Below are positions 52,599-63,207 of a stretch of 64,000 bases of DNA, piece by piece. Every line of letters begins with the position of its first letter. Position 1 is the first letter of the stretch. Source of the DNA: Stutzerimonas degradans. GTDB taxonomy: Bacteria > Pseudomonadota > Gammaproteobacteria > Pseudomonadales > Pseudomonadaceae. The notes beneath the pieces were generated by a model. It saw only the letters and a program-made list of their open reading frames with translations. It made no database searches and was not told where the DNA came from. The position numbers and the translations under genes were made by a program. The stretch covers positions 124,001 to 188,000 of the forward strand of contig NZ_JAMOHV010000008.1 of NCBI RefSeq assembly GCF_024448505.1, in the 5' to 3' direction.

Positions 52599-53813
52599 AT
52601 GCGCGCCCTCACCCGCTTCTCTCCTGAAATCCGCCAGTACCTGCTGATCACTGGCAATTACTGGGCCTTCACCCTCACCGATGGCGCGTTGCGCATGCTG
52701 GTGGTGCTGCATTTCCACGGTCTGGGCTACACGCCGCTGCAGATTGCCGCGCTGTTCCTGTTCTACGAATTCTTCGGCGTGGTGACCAACCTGCTCGGCG
52801 GCTGGCTGGGCGCGCGCATCGGCCTTAACCGAACCATGAACTTGGGGCTTGGCTTGCAGGTGGCGGCACTGCTGATGTTGACCGTGCCGGACGCGCTGCT
52901 CGGTGTGCCCTGGGTGATGACGGCGCAGGCGCTGTCCGGCATCGCCAAGGACCTCAACAAGATGAGCGCCAAGAGCTCGATCAAGCTGCTGGTCGTCGAC
53001 GGGCAGCAGGGGCGACTGTATCGCTGGATCGCGCTGCTTACGGGTTCGAAGAACGCGCTCAAGGGTGTGGGTTTCTTTCTAGGCGGCGCCCTGCTCGCCT
53101 TGTTCGGTTTCCAGGGCTCGCTGCTGGCGATGGCGGCGGCGCTGGCACTGATCTGGCTGGCCAGCCTGGTGTTGCTGCGGCGTGACCTGGGCAAGGCTCG
53201 GGCCAAGCCGAAGTTCCGTGACCTGTTATCCAAGAGCCGGGCGATCAACGTGCTGTCGGCCGCGCGGCTGTTCCTGTTCGGTGCGCGCGACGTGTGGTTC
53301 GTCGTTGCCCTGCCGGTCTATCTCGCCAGCGTGTTCGGTTGGGATGTCTGGCAGGTCGGCGGTTTCCTCGCCGTCTGGGTGATCGGCTACGGCGTGGTGC
53401 AGAGCCTTGCGCCTTACCTCACCGGCAAGCGCCGAGGTCAGGCACCGGGTGGCCGCGCCGCCTTTGCCTGGGCGGTGCCGCTCGCTGCGTTACCGGCAGC
53501 CATCGCGCTGGGCCTCGCCGGCGGTTGGCCGGCGCAGACCGTGCTGATCGTCGGCCTATTGGCATTCGGTGCCCTGTTCGCGGTGAATTCCGCGCTGCAC
53601 AGTTACCTGATCGTCAGTTATGCCAAGGTTGACGGTGTGTCGCTGGACGTCGGCTTCTACTACATGTCCAACGCCCTCGGCCGGTTGCTCGGCACGCTGC
53701 TTTCCGGCTGGGTCTATCAGGGCTATGGGCTCACGGCCTGCCTGTGGATTTCCAGCGCATTCGTCCTGTTCGCCGCGCTGGTTTCCCTCGGCCTGCCACG
53801 TCAGCACGCGTAG
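52599..53813 (+). CDS. arsJ: ArsJ organoarsenical MFS exporter
   Basis: This inner-membrane MFS protein of 404 residues has about 12 helices. ArsJ-type segments include PEIRQYLLITGNYWAFTLTD, LFYEFFGVVTNLLGGWLGAR and SGIAKDLNKMSAKSSIKL. ArsJ exports 1-arseno-3-phosphoglycerate, giving arsenate resistance together with the preceding dehydrogenase. The ATG follows the repeat element. It is convergent with cusA, 46 bp apart. Confidence 0.92.
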   Translation: MRALTRFSPEIRQYLLITGNYWAFTLTDGALRMLVVLHFHGLGYTPLQIAALFLFYEFFGVVTNLLGGWLGARIGLNRTMNLGLGLQVAALLMLTVPDALLGVPWVMTAQALSGIAKDLNKMSAKSSIKLLVVDGQQGRLYRWIALLTGSKNALKGVGFFLGGALLALFGFQGSLLAMAAALALIWLASLVLLRRDLGKARAKPKFRDLLSKSRAINVLSAARLFLFGARDVWFVVALPVYLASVFGWDVWQVGGFLAVWVIGYGVVQSLAPYLTGKRRGQAPGGRAAFAWAVPLAALPAAIALGLAGGWPAQTVLIVGLLAFGALFAVNSALHSYLIVSYAKVDGVSLDVGFYYMSNALGRLLGTLLSGWVYQGYGLTACLWISSAFVLFAALVSLGLPRQHA

Positions 53814-53859
53814 ACGAGGCAACGGACGAGCATCGCATGCCCGCCGCTGCCCCGCCGGA

Positions 53860-56800
53860 CTAGCGGCGCGGGTGGCGCATCAGCCGATAGGCCGCCGGCA
53901 ACACGAACAGCGACAACAGCGGCGCGCTCAACATGCCACCGACCATCGGTGCGGCGATGCGGCTCATCACCTCGCTGCCGGTACCGGCACCGAGCAGGAT
54001 CGGCAGCAAACCGGCGACGATCACCGCGACGGTCATCGCCTTGGGCCGCACACGTTGCACGGCGCCTTCGCGGATGGCCTCGCACAGCGCCGCCTCGTCA
54101 TGCCGGTCGGCCTGCTGACGGTCGCTCCAGGCATGCTTGAGGTACAGCAGCATGATCACCCCGAATTCCGCCGCCACCCCGGCCAAGGCGATGAAGCCGA
54201 CGCCGGTCGCCACCGACAGGTTGTAGCCCATCAGGTAGAGGAACCAGACGCCACCGGTCAGCGCGAACGGCAACGTGAGCATGATCAGCAGCGCCTCATC
54301 GATACGCCCGAAGGTCAGGTAGAGCAGCACGAAGATGATCAGCAGCGTCGCCGGTACCACCAGCTTGAGCCGCTCGTTGGCGCGTTCGAGGTACTCGAAC
54401 TGGCCGGAGTAGCTCAGGCTCATGCCCGGTTGCAGTTCGACGCCGGCGCTCACCGCCTGCCGCAGGTCCGCCACCACCGAGGCGATGTCGCGCCCGCGCA
54501 CATCGACGTACACCCAGCCGGACAGCCGCGCGTTCTCGCTACGCAGCATCGGTGGGCCGTCGCTGATACGCACCCGCGCCACGCTGCCGAGGGTGATCTG
54601 CGCGCCCCGTGGCGTAAGGATCGGCAACTGCTCCAGAGCCTGCGGCGAGTCGCGCCATTCACGCGGGTAACGCACGCTGATCGGGTAACGCGCCAGGCCT
54701 TCCACTGTTTCGCCGACGGTTTCGCCGCCGATGGCGCCGGCGACGATGGCCTGGACGTCGGCGATGTTCAGCCCATAGCGCGCGGCGTCCTGGCGGTCGA
54801 TGTCGATATCGATGTAGCGCCCGCCGACCAAACGTTCCGCCAGGGCGGAGCTGACCCCTGGAACGCCCTTGGCAATGGCTTCGACCTGCTGGCTGACCCG
54901 GTCGATCTCCTCCAGATTGGCGCCGGCGATCTTCACCCCGATGGGACTCTTGATGCCGGTGGCGAGCATGTCGATGCGATTGCGGATCGGCGGAATCCAG
55001 ATATTGGTCAGTCCCGGCACCTGCACCGCGCGATCCAGCTCCTCCACCAGTTTTTCCGGCGTCATGCCGGCGCGCCACTGCTCGCGGGGCTTGAACTGAA
55101 TGGTGGTCTCGAACATCTCCAGCGGCGCCGGATCGGTGGCCGACTCGGCGCGCCCGGCCTTGCCGAACACCGTGGCAACTTCCGGCACCGTGCGAATCAT
55201 CCGGTCGGTCTGCTGCAACAGCTGCGCGGCCTTCTGCGCCGACAGCCCCGGCAGTGCCGACGGCATGTAGAGCAGGTCGCCCTCGTCCATCGGCGGGAGG
55301 AACTCGCCGCCCAGCCGAGTCATCGGCCACAGCGTGGTCGCCAGGATCAGCAGCGCGGCGACCAGGGTGGTTTTCGGATACTCCAGCACCGCGTCGAGCG
55401 CCGGCCGGTAAACCCGGATCAGTCCGCGGTTGAGCGGATTGCGCGTCTCATCCGGCAGCCGGCCGCGAATCCAGTAGCCCATCAGCACCGGCACCAGCGT
55501 CACCGAAAGCCCGGCAGCAGCAGCCATCGCGTAGGTCTTGGTAAACGCCAGCGGGCCGAACAGCCGGCCTTCCTGCGCTTCGAGGGTGAACACCGGGATG
55601 AATGACAGCGTGATGATCAGCAGGCAGAAGAACAGCGCCGGGCCGACCTCCTGCGCCGCCTCGGTCATCACCCGCCAGTGCTCCTCGCCTTCCAGTGTCC
55701 GGCCGGGATTGGCATGCCGCCAGGCCTCGGCCTTCTTGTGCGCGTTCTCGATCATCACCACCGCTGCATCGACCATCGCGCCGATGGCGATGGCAATGCC
55801 GCCCAGCGACATGATGTTGGCGTTGATGCCCTGGTAACGCATCACCGCAAAGGCCAGCAGCACGCCGATCGGCAGCGAGACGATGGCCACCAGCGATGAG
55901 CGCAGGTGCCAGAGGAACAGCCCGCAAACCAGTGCGACGACGATGAACTCCTCCAGTAGCTTGAAGCTCAGGTTGTGCACCGCGCGGTCGATCAGCTGGC
56001 TGCGGTCGTAGGTAGTGACGATCTCCACGCCCTGCGGCAGGCTTTTCTTCAACTCGTCGAGCTTGGCATGCACGGCCGCCAGGGTTTCCCGCGCGTTCTT
56101 GCCGCTGCGCAGGATGATCACGCCACCGACGGTTTCCCCTTCACCGTCCATTTCGGCGATGCCGCGGCGCATCTCCGGGCCGAGCTGAATGTGCGCGACA
56201 TCGCCGAGCGTCACCGGCACCCCGGCGGCGCTGAGCTGCAACGGAATCTGGCGGAAGTCGTCGAGCGTCTGCAGGTAGCCCGAGGCGCGCACCATGTACT
56301 CGGTTTCCGCGAGTTCCAGCACCGCACCGCCGGTTTCCTGGTTGGCGCTGCCGATGGCCTCGGTCACCTGCGCCTGGGTTATGCCGAAGCTGGCCAGCTT
56401 CAGCGGGTCGAGCAGCACCTGGTATTGGCGGACCATGCCGCCGATGGTGGCGACCTCGGCGACGTTCGGCAGGGTGATCAACTCGAACTTGAGGAACCAG
56501 TCCTGCAGGCTGCGCAGTTGCGCCAGGTCGTGCGTGCCGCTGCGGTCGACTAGCGCGTACTGGTAGATCCAGCCGACACCGGTGGCGTCCGGGCCCAGCG
56601 ACGGTTTGGCGCCGTCCGGCAGCCGGCTCTGCACCTGGCTCAGATACTCCAGCACTCGTGAGCGCGCCCAGTACAGGTCGGTGCCATCCTCGAACAGCAC
56701 GTAGACGAAGCTGTCGCCGAAGAACGAATAGCCGCGCACCGTCTTTGCCCCGGGCACCGAGAGCATGGTGGTGGTCAGCGGATAAGTGATCTGGTTCTCG

Positions 56801-56982
56801 ACGATCTGCGGCGCCTGTCCCGGATACGGCGTGCGGATGATCACCTGCACGTCGGACAGGTCCGGCAGCGCGTCGATTGGCGTGGTGCGCAGCGACCAGA
56901 TGCCCACCGCGGTCATCAGCAGCGTCGCCAGCAGTACCAGAAAGCGGTTGACCACCGACCAGCGAATCAGCGCGGCGATCAT
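53860..56982 (-). CDS. cusA: CusA-type heavy-metal efflux RND transporter
   Basis: This inner-membrane RND proton antiporter of 1040 residues exports Cu(I)/Ag(I) through CusBC. The N-terminus [20 protein letters not shown], the periplasmic porter loops, and [16 protein letters not shown] match the CusA/HME1 subfamily. The membrane helix [25 protein letters not shown] segment contains the conserved acidic residue of the proton relay. The last gene of the operon, it overlaps cusB by 4 bp. Confidence 0.92.
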   Translation of the reverse strand: MIAALIRWSVVNRFLVLLATLLMTAVGIWSLRTTPIDALPDLSDVQVIIRTPYPGQAPQIVENQITYPLTTTMLSVPGAKTVRGYSFFGDSFVYVLFEDGTDLYWARSRVLEYLSQVQSRLPDGAKPSLGPDATGVGWIYQYALVDRSGTHDLAQLRSLQDWFLKFELITLPNVAEVATIGGMVRQYQVLLDPLKLASFGITQAQVTEAIGSANQETGGAVLELAETEYMVRASGYLQTLDDFRQIPLQLSAAGVPVTLGDVAHIQLGPEMRRGIAEMDGEGETVGGVIILRSGKNARETLAAVHAKLDELKKSLPQGVEIVTTYDRSQLIDRAVHNLSFKLLEEFIVVALVCGLFLWHLRSSLVAIVSLPIGVLLAFAVMRYQGINANIMSLGGIAIAIGAMVDAAVVMIENAHKKAEAWRHANPGRTLEGEEHWRVMTEAAQEVGPALFFCLLIITLSFIPVFTLEAQEGRLFGPLAFTKTYAMAAAAGLSVTLVPVLMGYWIRGRLPDETRNPLNRGLIRVYRPALDAVLEYPKTTLVAALLILATTLWPMTRLGGEFLPPMDEGDLLYMPSALPGLSAQKAAQLLQQTDRMIRTVPEVATVFGKAGRAESATDPAPLEMFETTIQFKPREQWRAGMTPEKLVEELDRAVQVPGLTNIWIPPIRNRIDMLATGIKSPIGVKIAGANLEEIDRVSQQVEAIAKGVPGVSSALAERLVGGRYIDIDIDRQDAARYGLNIADVQAIVAGAIGGETVGETVEGLARYPISVRYPREWRDSPQALEQLPILTPRGAQITLGSVARVRISDGPPMLRSENARLSGWVYVDVRGRDIASVVADLRQAVSAGVELQPGMSLSYSGQFEYLERANERLKLVVPATLLIIFVLLYLTFGRIDEALLIMLTLPFALTGGVWFLYLMGYNLSVATGVGFIALAGVAAEFGVIMLLYLKHAWSDRQQADRHDEAALCEAIREGAVQRVRPKAMTVAVIVAGLLPILLGAGTGSEVMSRIAAPMVGGMLSAPLLSLFVLPAAYRLMRHPRR

Positions 56983-58532
56983 GGCAGCCGCTCCAGCTGT
57001 TCGATGACCAACCCGGCGCCAGTCTCGCGCACGGCGAAACGTACCCGGTCATCGACCTGCACCCCGTGCAGCAGATGAGCATCCTTCACCGCAAAGCGCA
57101 TGGTCATGCCCGGCATGCCGAGGGTCTTGAATGGGCCGTGGGCGACCTTCACGCCCTGCGCGGTGAGCTCGACGATGCGTCCTTCGGCCTCGTGCAACGC
57201 TGCGACGATCGGCGTCTGGGCCGCATGCATCGGCATAGCAGGCTCATGCATCGCGTGTGTGGAAGGCTCGACTGGTGCGGAATCGGCATGTTCATGTGCC
57301 GCTGCCGGCTGCTCGGCAACGGCAGTGATGCCGCGCAGGCTGGCCTCGGAATCGAGCAGGAACTGCCCGGACGCGACCACCTGCTGGCCCTCCTCCAGCC
57401 CCTGCAGGATGGCAGTCTGGCTGCCGCTGTCGACACCGAGCTGCACCTCCACCGGGCGATAGCGGCCACCGGCTTCGGCGAGCATAACCAGCGCGCGCTT
57501 GCCGGTGCGGATCACCGCCTCGCTGGGGATCAGCAGTGCACTCTGCGCGCCCTGCTCGGCCAGTTCGACTCGCGCGCTAAGGCCTGGGCGCAACCGACCT
57601 CCGGCGTTGGGCAGTTCCACCCGTACACGCAGGGTGCGGCTGGCCGCCGTGGCCTCGGGCAGCACCGCCGTTACTGTGCCGGCGATTGGCTCACCGGGCA
57701 GCGCCGGCAAATGCGCCGTCGCCGCCTGCCCCGTGCGAATGCCGCCGGCCTGCGCCTCAGGCACCGCAACCTCGAGCCAGACGCTGTCCAGCCCGTTGAT
57801 TCGCGCCAGCGGCGCGCCAGCGCCGACGTTCATGCCTTCGCGCACGTCCAGTTCCTGCAGCACACCGCCGATGGGCGCACGCACGGTCTGCAGTGCCTGC
57901 ACCCGGCCGGAGCGCTCCAGCTGGCGGATCGCTTCGGCCGGCATGCCGACCAGCCGCAGGCGTTGGCGCGCACCGTCCAGCAGCGCGCGTTCACCGCTGC
58001 GGCGCAACGCGAGAAACTCCTCTTGCGCCGCCACCCACTCGGGTATCAGCAGGTCCACCAGCGGCGCGCCGGCCGTGAGCACATCGCCCGGCGCTAGCCG
58101 GTAGACGCGCTCGACGAAGCCTGCCGCGCGCGCCTGCACCACCGCCACGTCACGATCATTGAGGCCCAGCACCCCGACGGCCTCGATGTTGCGCGCCGGC
58201 TCGCCGCGGCTGACCGTGGCCAGGCGCACGCCGAGGTTGTGGGTAATGTCGGCGTCGATACGCACCGCTGGCGCGCCGGCGGCGTCTGCCTCGTCGGCGT
58301 AACGTGGCACCAGGTCCATGTCCATGAACGGTGATTTACCCGGCTGGTCGAAGCGTTGCTGCGGCACCATCGGGTCGTACCAATAGAGCACCTTGCGCTC
58401 GCTGGCGGCACGGGTGGATACATCCTGCGGCACGGCATGCGGCTGGCGCGAGGCCAACCAGTAGCCACCAGCCAGCCCCAGCGCGGTGGTGACGGCGATC
58501 AGTACGCCGGTCTTGAGAACGGTCTGGCTCAT
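56979..58532 (-). CDS. cusB: CusB-type adaptor with HMBD and C-terminal CusF domain
   Basis: This periplasmic adaptor has 517 residues. After the N-terminal membrane anchor there is a heavy-metal-binding domain (about 46-82) with [20 protein letters not shown] and MDMDLVPRY, then the lipoyl/hairpin/barrel adaptor, a Met/His-rich linker ([11 protein letters not shown]), and a C-terminal CusF-like domain (about 440-517) with [20 protein letters not shown], which contains the His and Met metal ligands. The separate CusF chaperone of E. coli is thus fused onto CusB here. It overlaps both cusC and cusA by 4 bp. Confidence 0.92.
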   Translation of the reverse strand: MSQTVLKTGVLIAVTTALGLAGGYWLASRQPHAVPQDVSTRAASERKVLYWYDPMVPQQRFDQPGKSPFMDMDLVPRYADEADAAGAPAVRIDADITHNLGVRLATVSRGEPARNIEAVGVLGLNDRDVAVVQARAAGFVERVYRLAPGDVLTAGAPLVDLLIPEWVAAQEEFLALRRSGERALLDGARQRLRLVGMPAEAIRQLERSGRVQALQTVRAPIGGVLQELDVREGMNVGAGAPLARINGLDSVWLEVAVPEAQAGGIRTGQAATAHLPALPGEPIAGTVTAVLPEATAASRTLRVRVELPNAGGRLRPGLSARVELAEQGAQSALLIPSEAVIRTGKRALVMLAEAGGRYRPVEVQLGVDSGSQTAILQGLEEGQQVVASGQFLLDSEASLRGITAVAEQPAAAHEHADSAPVEPSTHAMHEPAMPMHAAQTPIVAALHEAEGRIVELTAQGVKVAHGPFKTLGMPGMTMRFAVKDAHLLHGVQVDDRVRFAVRETGAGLVIEQLERLP

Positions 58533-59779
58533 TGCGCATCTCCATAGGCGAAGTACAGGCGGCTGGCAGCGATGGCCTGCAGGCCATCGAGGTCGATTTC
58601 CTTCAGGCGCGTTTCGATCAGCTCACGACGCGCCGTCAGCAGCGCCTCCAGCTCGCCGCGACCGGCACGGTAGTCAGCCAGGCTGAGTTCGCTACGCTCG
58701 CGCGCCAGCGGCAGCAGCACCTCGCGGGTGCGCGTCAGAGCGCGTTGCAGGCGGTCGAGCTCGGCCAGTTCATTGTCCAGTTGCTCGGCGAACTGCCGCT
58801 CCAGCGCCTCGCGCTCGGCTTCCAGCTGGTTGAGTTCGGCGTGCCGGGCGGCGATGCGCGGGTTCTGCCGCGTGCTGGTGAACAGTGGCAGGTCGAAGCT
58901 GACCTGCAGGTTGACCATGTCGCCGAATTCCTGGCCGCGGCGCAGATAGTCCACTTCCCAGCTCCAGTCGGGTTTCTTCTCCGCGGTCGCCTCGCGGATA
59001 CGCGCTTGCGCCTGCTGCGTCATCGGCGTGTAAGCCTGCAGTTGCGGGTGCCGGTGAAGCTCGCGCTGCAGCGCCGGGGCGTCGAGCGGCCAGTGCGGCA
59101 CGCTGCCCTCCAGCGGTTCGCTGGCGGCTTCGCCGATCCAGCGGGCGAGCGCGGCGCGGGCCTGCCGACGCTGGCGTTGCAGCTCGTCGGCGCGCTCGTC
59201 GAGCAAGGCCGCTTCCTGGCGCGGTAGCACGCTGTCGGCGGCCAGTCCGCGTCCGCCGGCAATCCGCGCCCGCACGGTTTCGCTGAGCAGGCGATTCTCG
59301 GCGTAGAGCGCGTCGAAGGTCGCCAGCTTGCGCTCGATGGTGTGACTGGCGATCCACGCCTGAGCAGTGGCCTGGCGCACGTTCAGTGCCTCGACCACGC
59401 GCTCGGCGGCGGCACGCTGGATGCCGGCATTCGCCACCTCGACCCGGGCGCGGCGCTTGTCGCGGTTGGGCACGTCCTGCATCAGCCCGACCATGCTCAT
59501 GGTCATGCCGTCGCGGTCCAGGCTCCAGCGGTCGTTGCCTTCAATCGGCACGCTCTGTACACCGAGCAGCAGTTTCGGGTCGGGCAGTTCGCCGGCAGGT
59601 ACGGCGTCGCTACGCGCGGCCTGCAGTTTGGCCGCTTCGGCCTGCAGCGACGGCGCCTGCTGCTGGGCCAGCGCCAGGGCCTCGTCGAAGCTCAGCGCGC
59701 TGGCGGCAGCCGGCAACGCCAAGGCGCACGCGGCCACGGCGGCACGCGCGCGAATGTCTCGCATCAATCGGGATTGCAT
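58529..59779 (-). CDS. cusC: CusC-type outer-membrane efflux protein
   Basis: This is a TolC-family outer-membrane factor of 416 residues with an N-terminal signal peptide (ACALALPAAASALSFDEAL). Two OEP coiled-coil repeats follow. No lipobox Cys is seen, unlike E. coli CusC. It is the first gene of the operon and its stop overlaps the cusB start by 4 bp. A secreted Cys/His-rich protein gene lies 85 bp upstream and probably belongs to the same transcript. Confidence 0.88.
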   Translation of the reverse strand: MQSRLMRDIRARAAVAACALALPAAASALSFDEALALAQQQAPSLQAEAAKLQAARSDAVPAGELPDPKLLLGVQSVPIEGNDRWSLDRDGMTMSMVGLMQDVPNRDKRRARVEVANAGIQRAAAERVVEALNVRQATAQAWIASHTIERKLATFDALYAENRLLSETVRARIAGGRGLAADSVLPRQEAALLDERADELQRQRRQARAALARWIGEAASEPLEGSVPHWPLDAPALQRELHRHPQLQAYTPMTQQAQARIREATAEKKPDWSWEVDYLRRGQEFGDMVNLQVSFDLPLFTSTRQNPRIAARHAELNQLEAEREALERQFAEQLDNELAELDRLQRALTRTREVLLPLARERSELSLADYRAGRGELEALLTARRELIETRLKEIDLDGLQAIAASRLYFAYGDAQ

Positions 59780-59864
59780 GTGCGGATTCCTCGGATCCTG
59801 CGTGCCGGACGGGCACGCGCGAGGTCAGTCGCCAGGCGACGGACCAGTCAGCTCGGATGGGGAA

Positions 59865-60215
59865 TCAGGCGCACGGGGGACGCCAGACGTCGGCGCCGTT
59901 ACGCGGAGGAATGAAGTCGGGAAGGTAGACGATCAGCCGGGATGACGGCGCATCGACGTCCGCCCTGGGGACGGCGAACTGCAACAGGCAGCCGGTCTTG
60001 CACTGATGGCCGCTCTTGCACTGCGGATTGCCATCGTGCCCGTGGTCGCCATGCTGGTCGGCGTGGAGGTCCGCAGCATGCTGCATGGCGCCATGTTGCG
60101 TGTCTGCCGGCTGCATCGTGCAGGGCTGTGTCATGCGCTCAGCCGCGACCAGCCCGTCGACGGGAAGCATGAGGCTGATCAGCAGTAGCAGGCACAGCGA
60201 CAGACAGGTTTTCAT
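59865..60215 (-). CDS. small secreted His/Cys-rich protein upstream of cusCBA
   Basis: This protein of 116 residues has a strong signal peptide (KTCLSLCLLLLISLMLPVDG). The mature part holds a His/Asp-rich cluster (HAADLHADQHGDHGHDG) and a Cys cluster (CKSGHQCKTGC), and closes with DFIPPRNGADVWRPPC. Such small proteins often precede Cus/Czc efflux genes and may bind Cu or Ag in the periplasm. No characterised family is recognised; the metal-binding role is inferred. Confidence 0.75.
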   Translation of the reverse strand: MKTCLSLCLLLLISLMLPVDGLVAAERMTQPCTMQPADTQHGAMQHAADLHADQHGDHGHDGNPQCKSGHQCKTGCLLQFAVPRADVDAPSSRLIVYLPDFIPPRNGADVWRPPCA

Positions 60216-60267
60216 GGCGGCCAGTGTAGTGGCGGACGGGCTAACAAGAACTTGATCGAGATCGGCT

Positions 60268-61959
60268 TCAGGCACCGTCCGCAGTCGGTCGTTCGCCGAG
60301 CAGGTGGCTGAGTACGGAGCGCATCTTGCCGGCCTTGACGGGCTTGTTCAACACCGGCACGCCAAGCCCCTGCAGCTGTTTGCGGCACTCGTCGCTGCGG
60401 TCGGCGGTAATCATCACCAGCGGAATCGCCGCATTGAAGTGCAGCCGCAGCGCCTGCACCACTTCCCAGCCGGTGACTCCGAGGTCCAGGTGGTAGTCGG
60501 CCAGGATCAGCTCCGGTGCACGCCCTTGCAGCACTTCCAGCGCGCTGGCCTCGTCGGTCGCCGTGAGCGCTTCGCAGCCCCACTGAGTGAGCAACGCAGC
60601 CATGCTGTGGAGGATGCTGAGCTCGTTGTCGAGCACAAGCAGGCGCCGCCCTGGCAGCGGGTTGCCCAGCTGCGGCAGGCCGGCCAACACCTCGCTCGTG
60701 CGCGCCGGCAACGCCTCGGCCAGCGGTACCTCGATGCTGAAGACCGAGCCGCGCCCCGGCTGCGAACGCACCTGGATGCGGTAGTCGAGCATCTTGGCGA
60801 TACGATCGACGATCGCCAGACCCAGACCGACGCCGCGCCGCTCAGCGGCACGCTCGACGTTGAGCTGGTTGAATTCGAGGAAGACCGACTGTATCTGCTC
60901 GGCGGGAATGCCACGCCCGGTGTCCCAGACCTCGATGCGCAGCGCGGTGCCGCGCTTGCGTGCACCGAGCAACACCCGGCCGCGTTCGGTGTAGCGGCAG
61001 GCGTTGCTGAGGAAGTTGCGCAGGATGCGGGTCAGCAGGCGGAAATCGCTCTGGATCGCGTATGCAGGAATGAAATGCACCAGTTGCAGGCCAGCCGCCG
61101 CGGCGACCGGCTGGAACTCGGACACCAGCGGCAACAGCACTTCGTCCAGGCGATAGGTGTCGATATCCGGCTTGATCGCGCTCTGATCGAGCTTGGAAAT
61201 ATCCAGCAGATCGGTGAGCAGGTCTTCGGCACCTTCCAGCGCCTGATGCGCGCGTTCGACGAGGTTAAGTTCCTCGCCGGGCAGCTTGCGCTCGCGCAGG
61301 GTCGAAATCAGCAGGCGCGCGGCATTCAGCGGTTGCAGCAGGTCGTGGCTGGCGGCGGCCAGATATTTGTCCTTGCTCAGGTTGGCCGCCTCAGCGGCGT
61401 CGCGCGCATCGCGCAGCTCGCAGGTACGCTCGGCGACGCGCTGTTCGAGCTGCTCGTTGAGCTGCAACAGGCGCAGCTGGGCAAGTTTGCGCTCGGTAAT
61501 GTCGGCGACGAAGCCTTCCACCAGGCCATCTTCGTCGGGCTTGAGCAGCAGGTTCATGAGCACGTAGATGGCGCTGCCATCCCGACGCCGCAATCGCGTT
61601 TCATAGCCGAACAGACCGTGCTGCTGGCTCAGCGTGTAGCGAATCTGCCGCAGCTCATCCTCGCCACCGATGAACAGGTGATGCGAAAGATCGGTCAGCG
61701 CCCACAGCGCTTCTTCCGGGGTCTCGTACCCCAGCATCCGCGCCAGCGCCGGGTTCGCCGCGCGAATGCCCTCCTGCAGGCTGGCCTGGAAAATGCCATG
61801 CACAGCGTGCTCGAACAGCCATTTGTAGCGATTGCGCTCGGCCTCCAGCTCTTCCAGGCGCGCAAGCAGCTCGGGGTAATGGCTCTTGCGCGCCGAATGG
61901 CTGCCAAAGCCGAGCAGCTGGGTCAGCGCCCGCTGCTGCTCGTCAGAGGGCTTCGGCAT
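60268..61959 (-). CDS. PAS-containing hybrid sensor kinase (ErcS'-like)
   Basis: This soluble hybrid kinase has about 563 residues. PAS is at about 45-160, followed by a coiled coil (QLRLLQLNEQLEQRVAERTC), HisKA with YLAAASHDLLQPLNAARLLI, HATPase with FLSNACRYT, DTGRGIP and GVGLGLAIVDRIAKML, and a C-terminal receiver (LVLDNELSILHSM, Asp in LILADYHLDLGVTGWE). No membrane segment is seen. It overlaps ercA by 17 bp, the arrangement of kinases that control ethanol oxidation (ErcS/ErcS' type) in pseudomonads. The ATG at 61959 removes an Arg-rich false extension. Confidence 0.88.
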   Translation of the reverse strand: MPKPSDEQQRALTQLLGFGSHSARKSHYPELLARLEELEAERNRYKWLFEHAVHGIFQASLQEGIRAANPALARMLGYETPEEALWALTDLSHHLFIGGEDELRQIRYTLSQQHGLFGYETRLRRRDGSAIYVLMNLLLKPDEDGLVEGFVADITERKLAQLRLLQLNEQLEQRVAERTCELRDARDAAEAANLSKDKYLAAASHDLLQPLNAARLLISTLRERKLPGEELNLVERAHQALEGAEDLLTDLLDISKLDQSAIKPDIDTYRLDEVLLPLVSEFQPVAAAAGLQLVHFIPAYAIQSDFRLLTRILRNFLSNACRYTERGRVLLGARKRGTALRIEVWDTGRGIPAEQIQSVFLEFNQLNVERAAERRGVGLGLAIVDRIAKMLDYRIQVRSQPGRGSVFSIEVPLAEALPARTSEVLAGLPQLGNPLPGRRLLVLDNELSILHSMAALLTQWGCEALTATDEASALEVLQGRAPELILADYHLDLGVTGWEVVQALRLHFNAAIPLVMITADRSDECRKQLQGLGVPVLNKPVKAGKMRSVLSHLLGERPTADGA

Positions 61960-63106
61960 AGACGACCTCGACGTCCCTCTGCGTCGACGAGCGCGGATTG
62001 GTGAGGATGCACGGGTCCTGCATCGCATGGTGGGAAAGGAACGGAATATCGGTCAGCCGCACGCCGTGCAGCCCCAGGCTTTCGTTGAAGCCGATCGCCT
62101 GCTTGAGGCTGATCAGGTGGGTGACCAGTCGCTCGCGTACCTGCCGGTGGTTCAGGCCACGGGTGTCGATGCCCAGCGTCTGCGCGACCACCTTGAAGCG
62201 GTCCGGCGCGGCGTCGTAGTTGAACGCAACCACATGCTCGACCAGCACCGCGTTGCACAGGCCATGCGGCAGGTCGAGATAGCCGCCGAGGCTGTGCGAC
62301 ATGGCATGCACTGCGCCGAGGATCGCGTTGGAGAACGCCAGGCCCGCCTGCATGCTGCCGAGCATGATCTGCTCGCGCAGTGCCAGGTCGGCCGGGTTGC
62401 TGATCATCTGCACCAGATTGCCGTTGATCAGGCGCATCGCCTCCAGCGCGTGCGGGTCGGTCAGCGGGCCGTGGCCAGTGGAGACGAATGCCTCGATGGC
62501 ATGCACCAGCGCGTCGATGCCAGTACAGGCGGAGAGGAACGGGTCCATGCTCAGGGTGGTTTCCGGGTCGATCAGCGAGACGTCCGGCACGGCCGCCTTG
62601 CTGACAATGGAAAACTTCATCCGCTCGTCCTGATTGGAGATGATCACGAACTGCGAGACGTCCGCCGAAGTGCCGGCAGTGGTCGGAATCAGGATCAGCG
62701 GCGGACTGGGAATCCGCAGGGTGTCCACGCCTTCGAACTCGACGATGTGGCGGCCGTGAGCGACCACGATGCCGATGCCCTTGGCGCAATCCATCGGGCT
62801 GCCGCCACCGACGGCGACGATCACGTTGCAGCCCTGGTTGCGGTAGGCCTCGGCGCCGAGCATTACCTCCTCGCAACGGGGATTCGGCGATACCTCGGTG
62901 AACAGGTGGTGCTCGATGCCCTGGCGCTCCAGGCTGGCCTGCACGTCGGCCACCCAACCCGCAGCGACCACGCCGGGGTCGGACACCAGCAACACCTTAC
63001 GCGCGCCGAAGTTGCTCGCGCAGGTGCCGACGCTGTGCCGACAGCCGGCGCCGAAGACGATTTCAGGGGATACGAATTTACGCTGAAGGCTGATATTCGG
63101 GCTCAT
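61943..63106 (-). CDS. ercA: iron-containing alcohol dehydrogenase ErcA
   Basis: This is a group III iron-dependent alcohol dehydrogenase of 387 residues. The N-terminal NAD-binding segment VIVAVGGGSPMDCAKGIGIV is followed by the metal site residues in CTGIDALVHAIEAFVS and GAVHAMSHSLGGYLDLPHGL. ErcA of pseudomonads takes part in regulation of PQQ-dependent ethanol oxidation. The sequence has an ErcA-like C-terminus (ILTNPRSSTQRDVEVVYAEA). It overlaps the sensor kinase gene, supporting that identity. Confidence 0.9.
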   Translation of the reverse strand: MSPNISLQRKFVSPEIVFGAGCRHSVGTCASNFGARKVLLVSDPGVVAAGWVADVQASLERQGIEHHLFTEVSPNPRCEEVMLGAEAYRNQGCNVIVAVGGGSPMDCAKGIGIVVAHGRHIVEFEGVDTLRIPSPPLILIPTTAGTSADVSQFVIISNQDERMKFSIVSKAAVPDVSLIDPETTLSMDPFLSACTGIDALVHAIEAFVSTGHGPLTDPHALEAMRLINGNLVQMISNPADLALREQIMLGSMQAGLAFSNAILGAVHAMSHSLGGYLDLPHGLCNAVLVEHVVAFNYDAAPDRFKVVAQTLGIDTRGLNHRQVRERLVTHLISLKQAIGFNESLGLHGVRLTDIPFLSHHAMQDPCILTNPRSSTQRDVEVVYAEAL

Positions 63107-63207
63107 GACTGCGGCCTTTTTATTTTTTGTTACAACGGCGCAAGCCTACTGCATTACCCAGCTAAAGCAATCCACCGAAAGACGACCGACCGTCGCCGGC
63201 CCGTGCC

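Noticed and set aside
53620-55605. 661-codon plus-strand open frame overlapping cusA
   Set aside because: It is antisense to cusA, which has clear RND motifs, and overlaps the end of arsJ.
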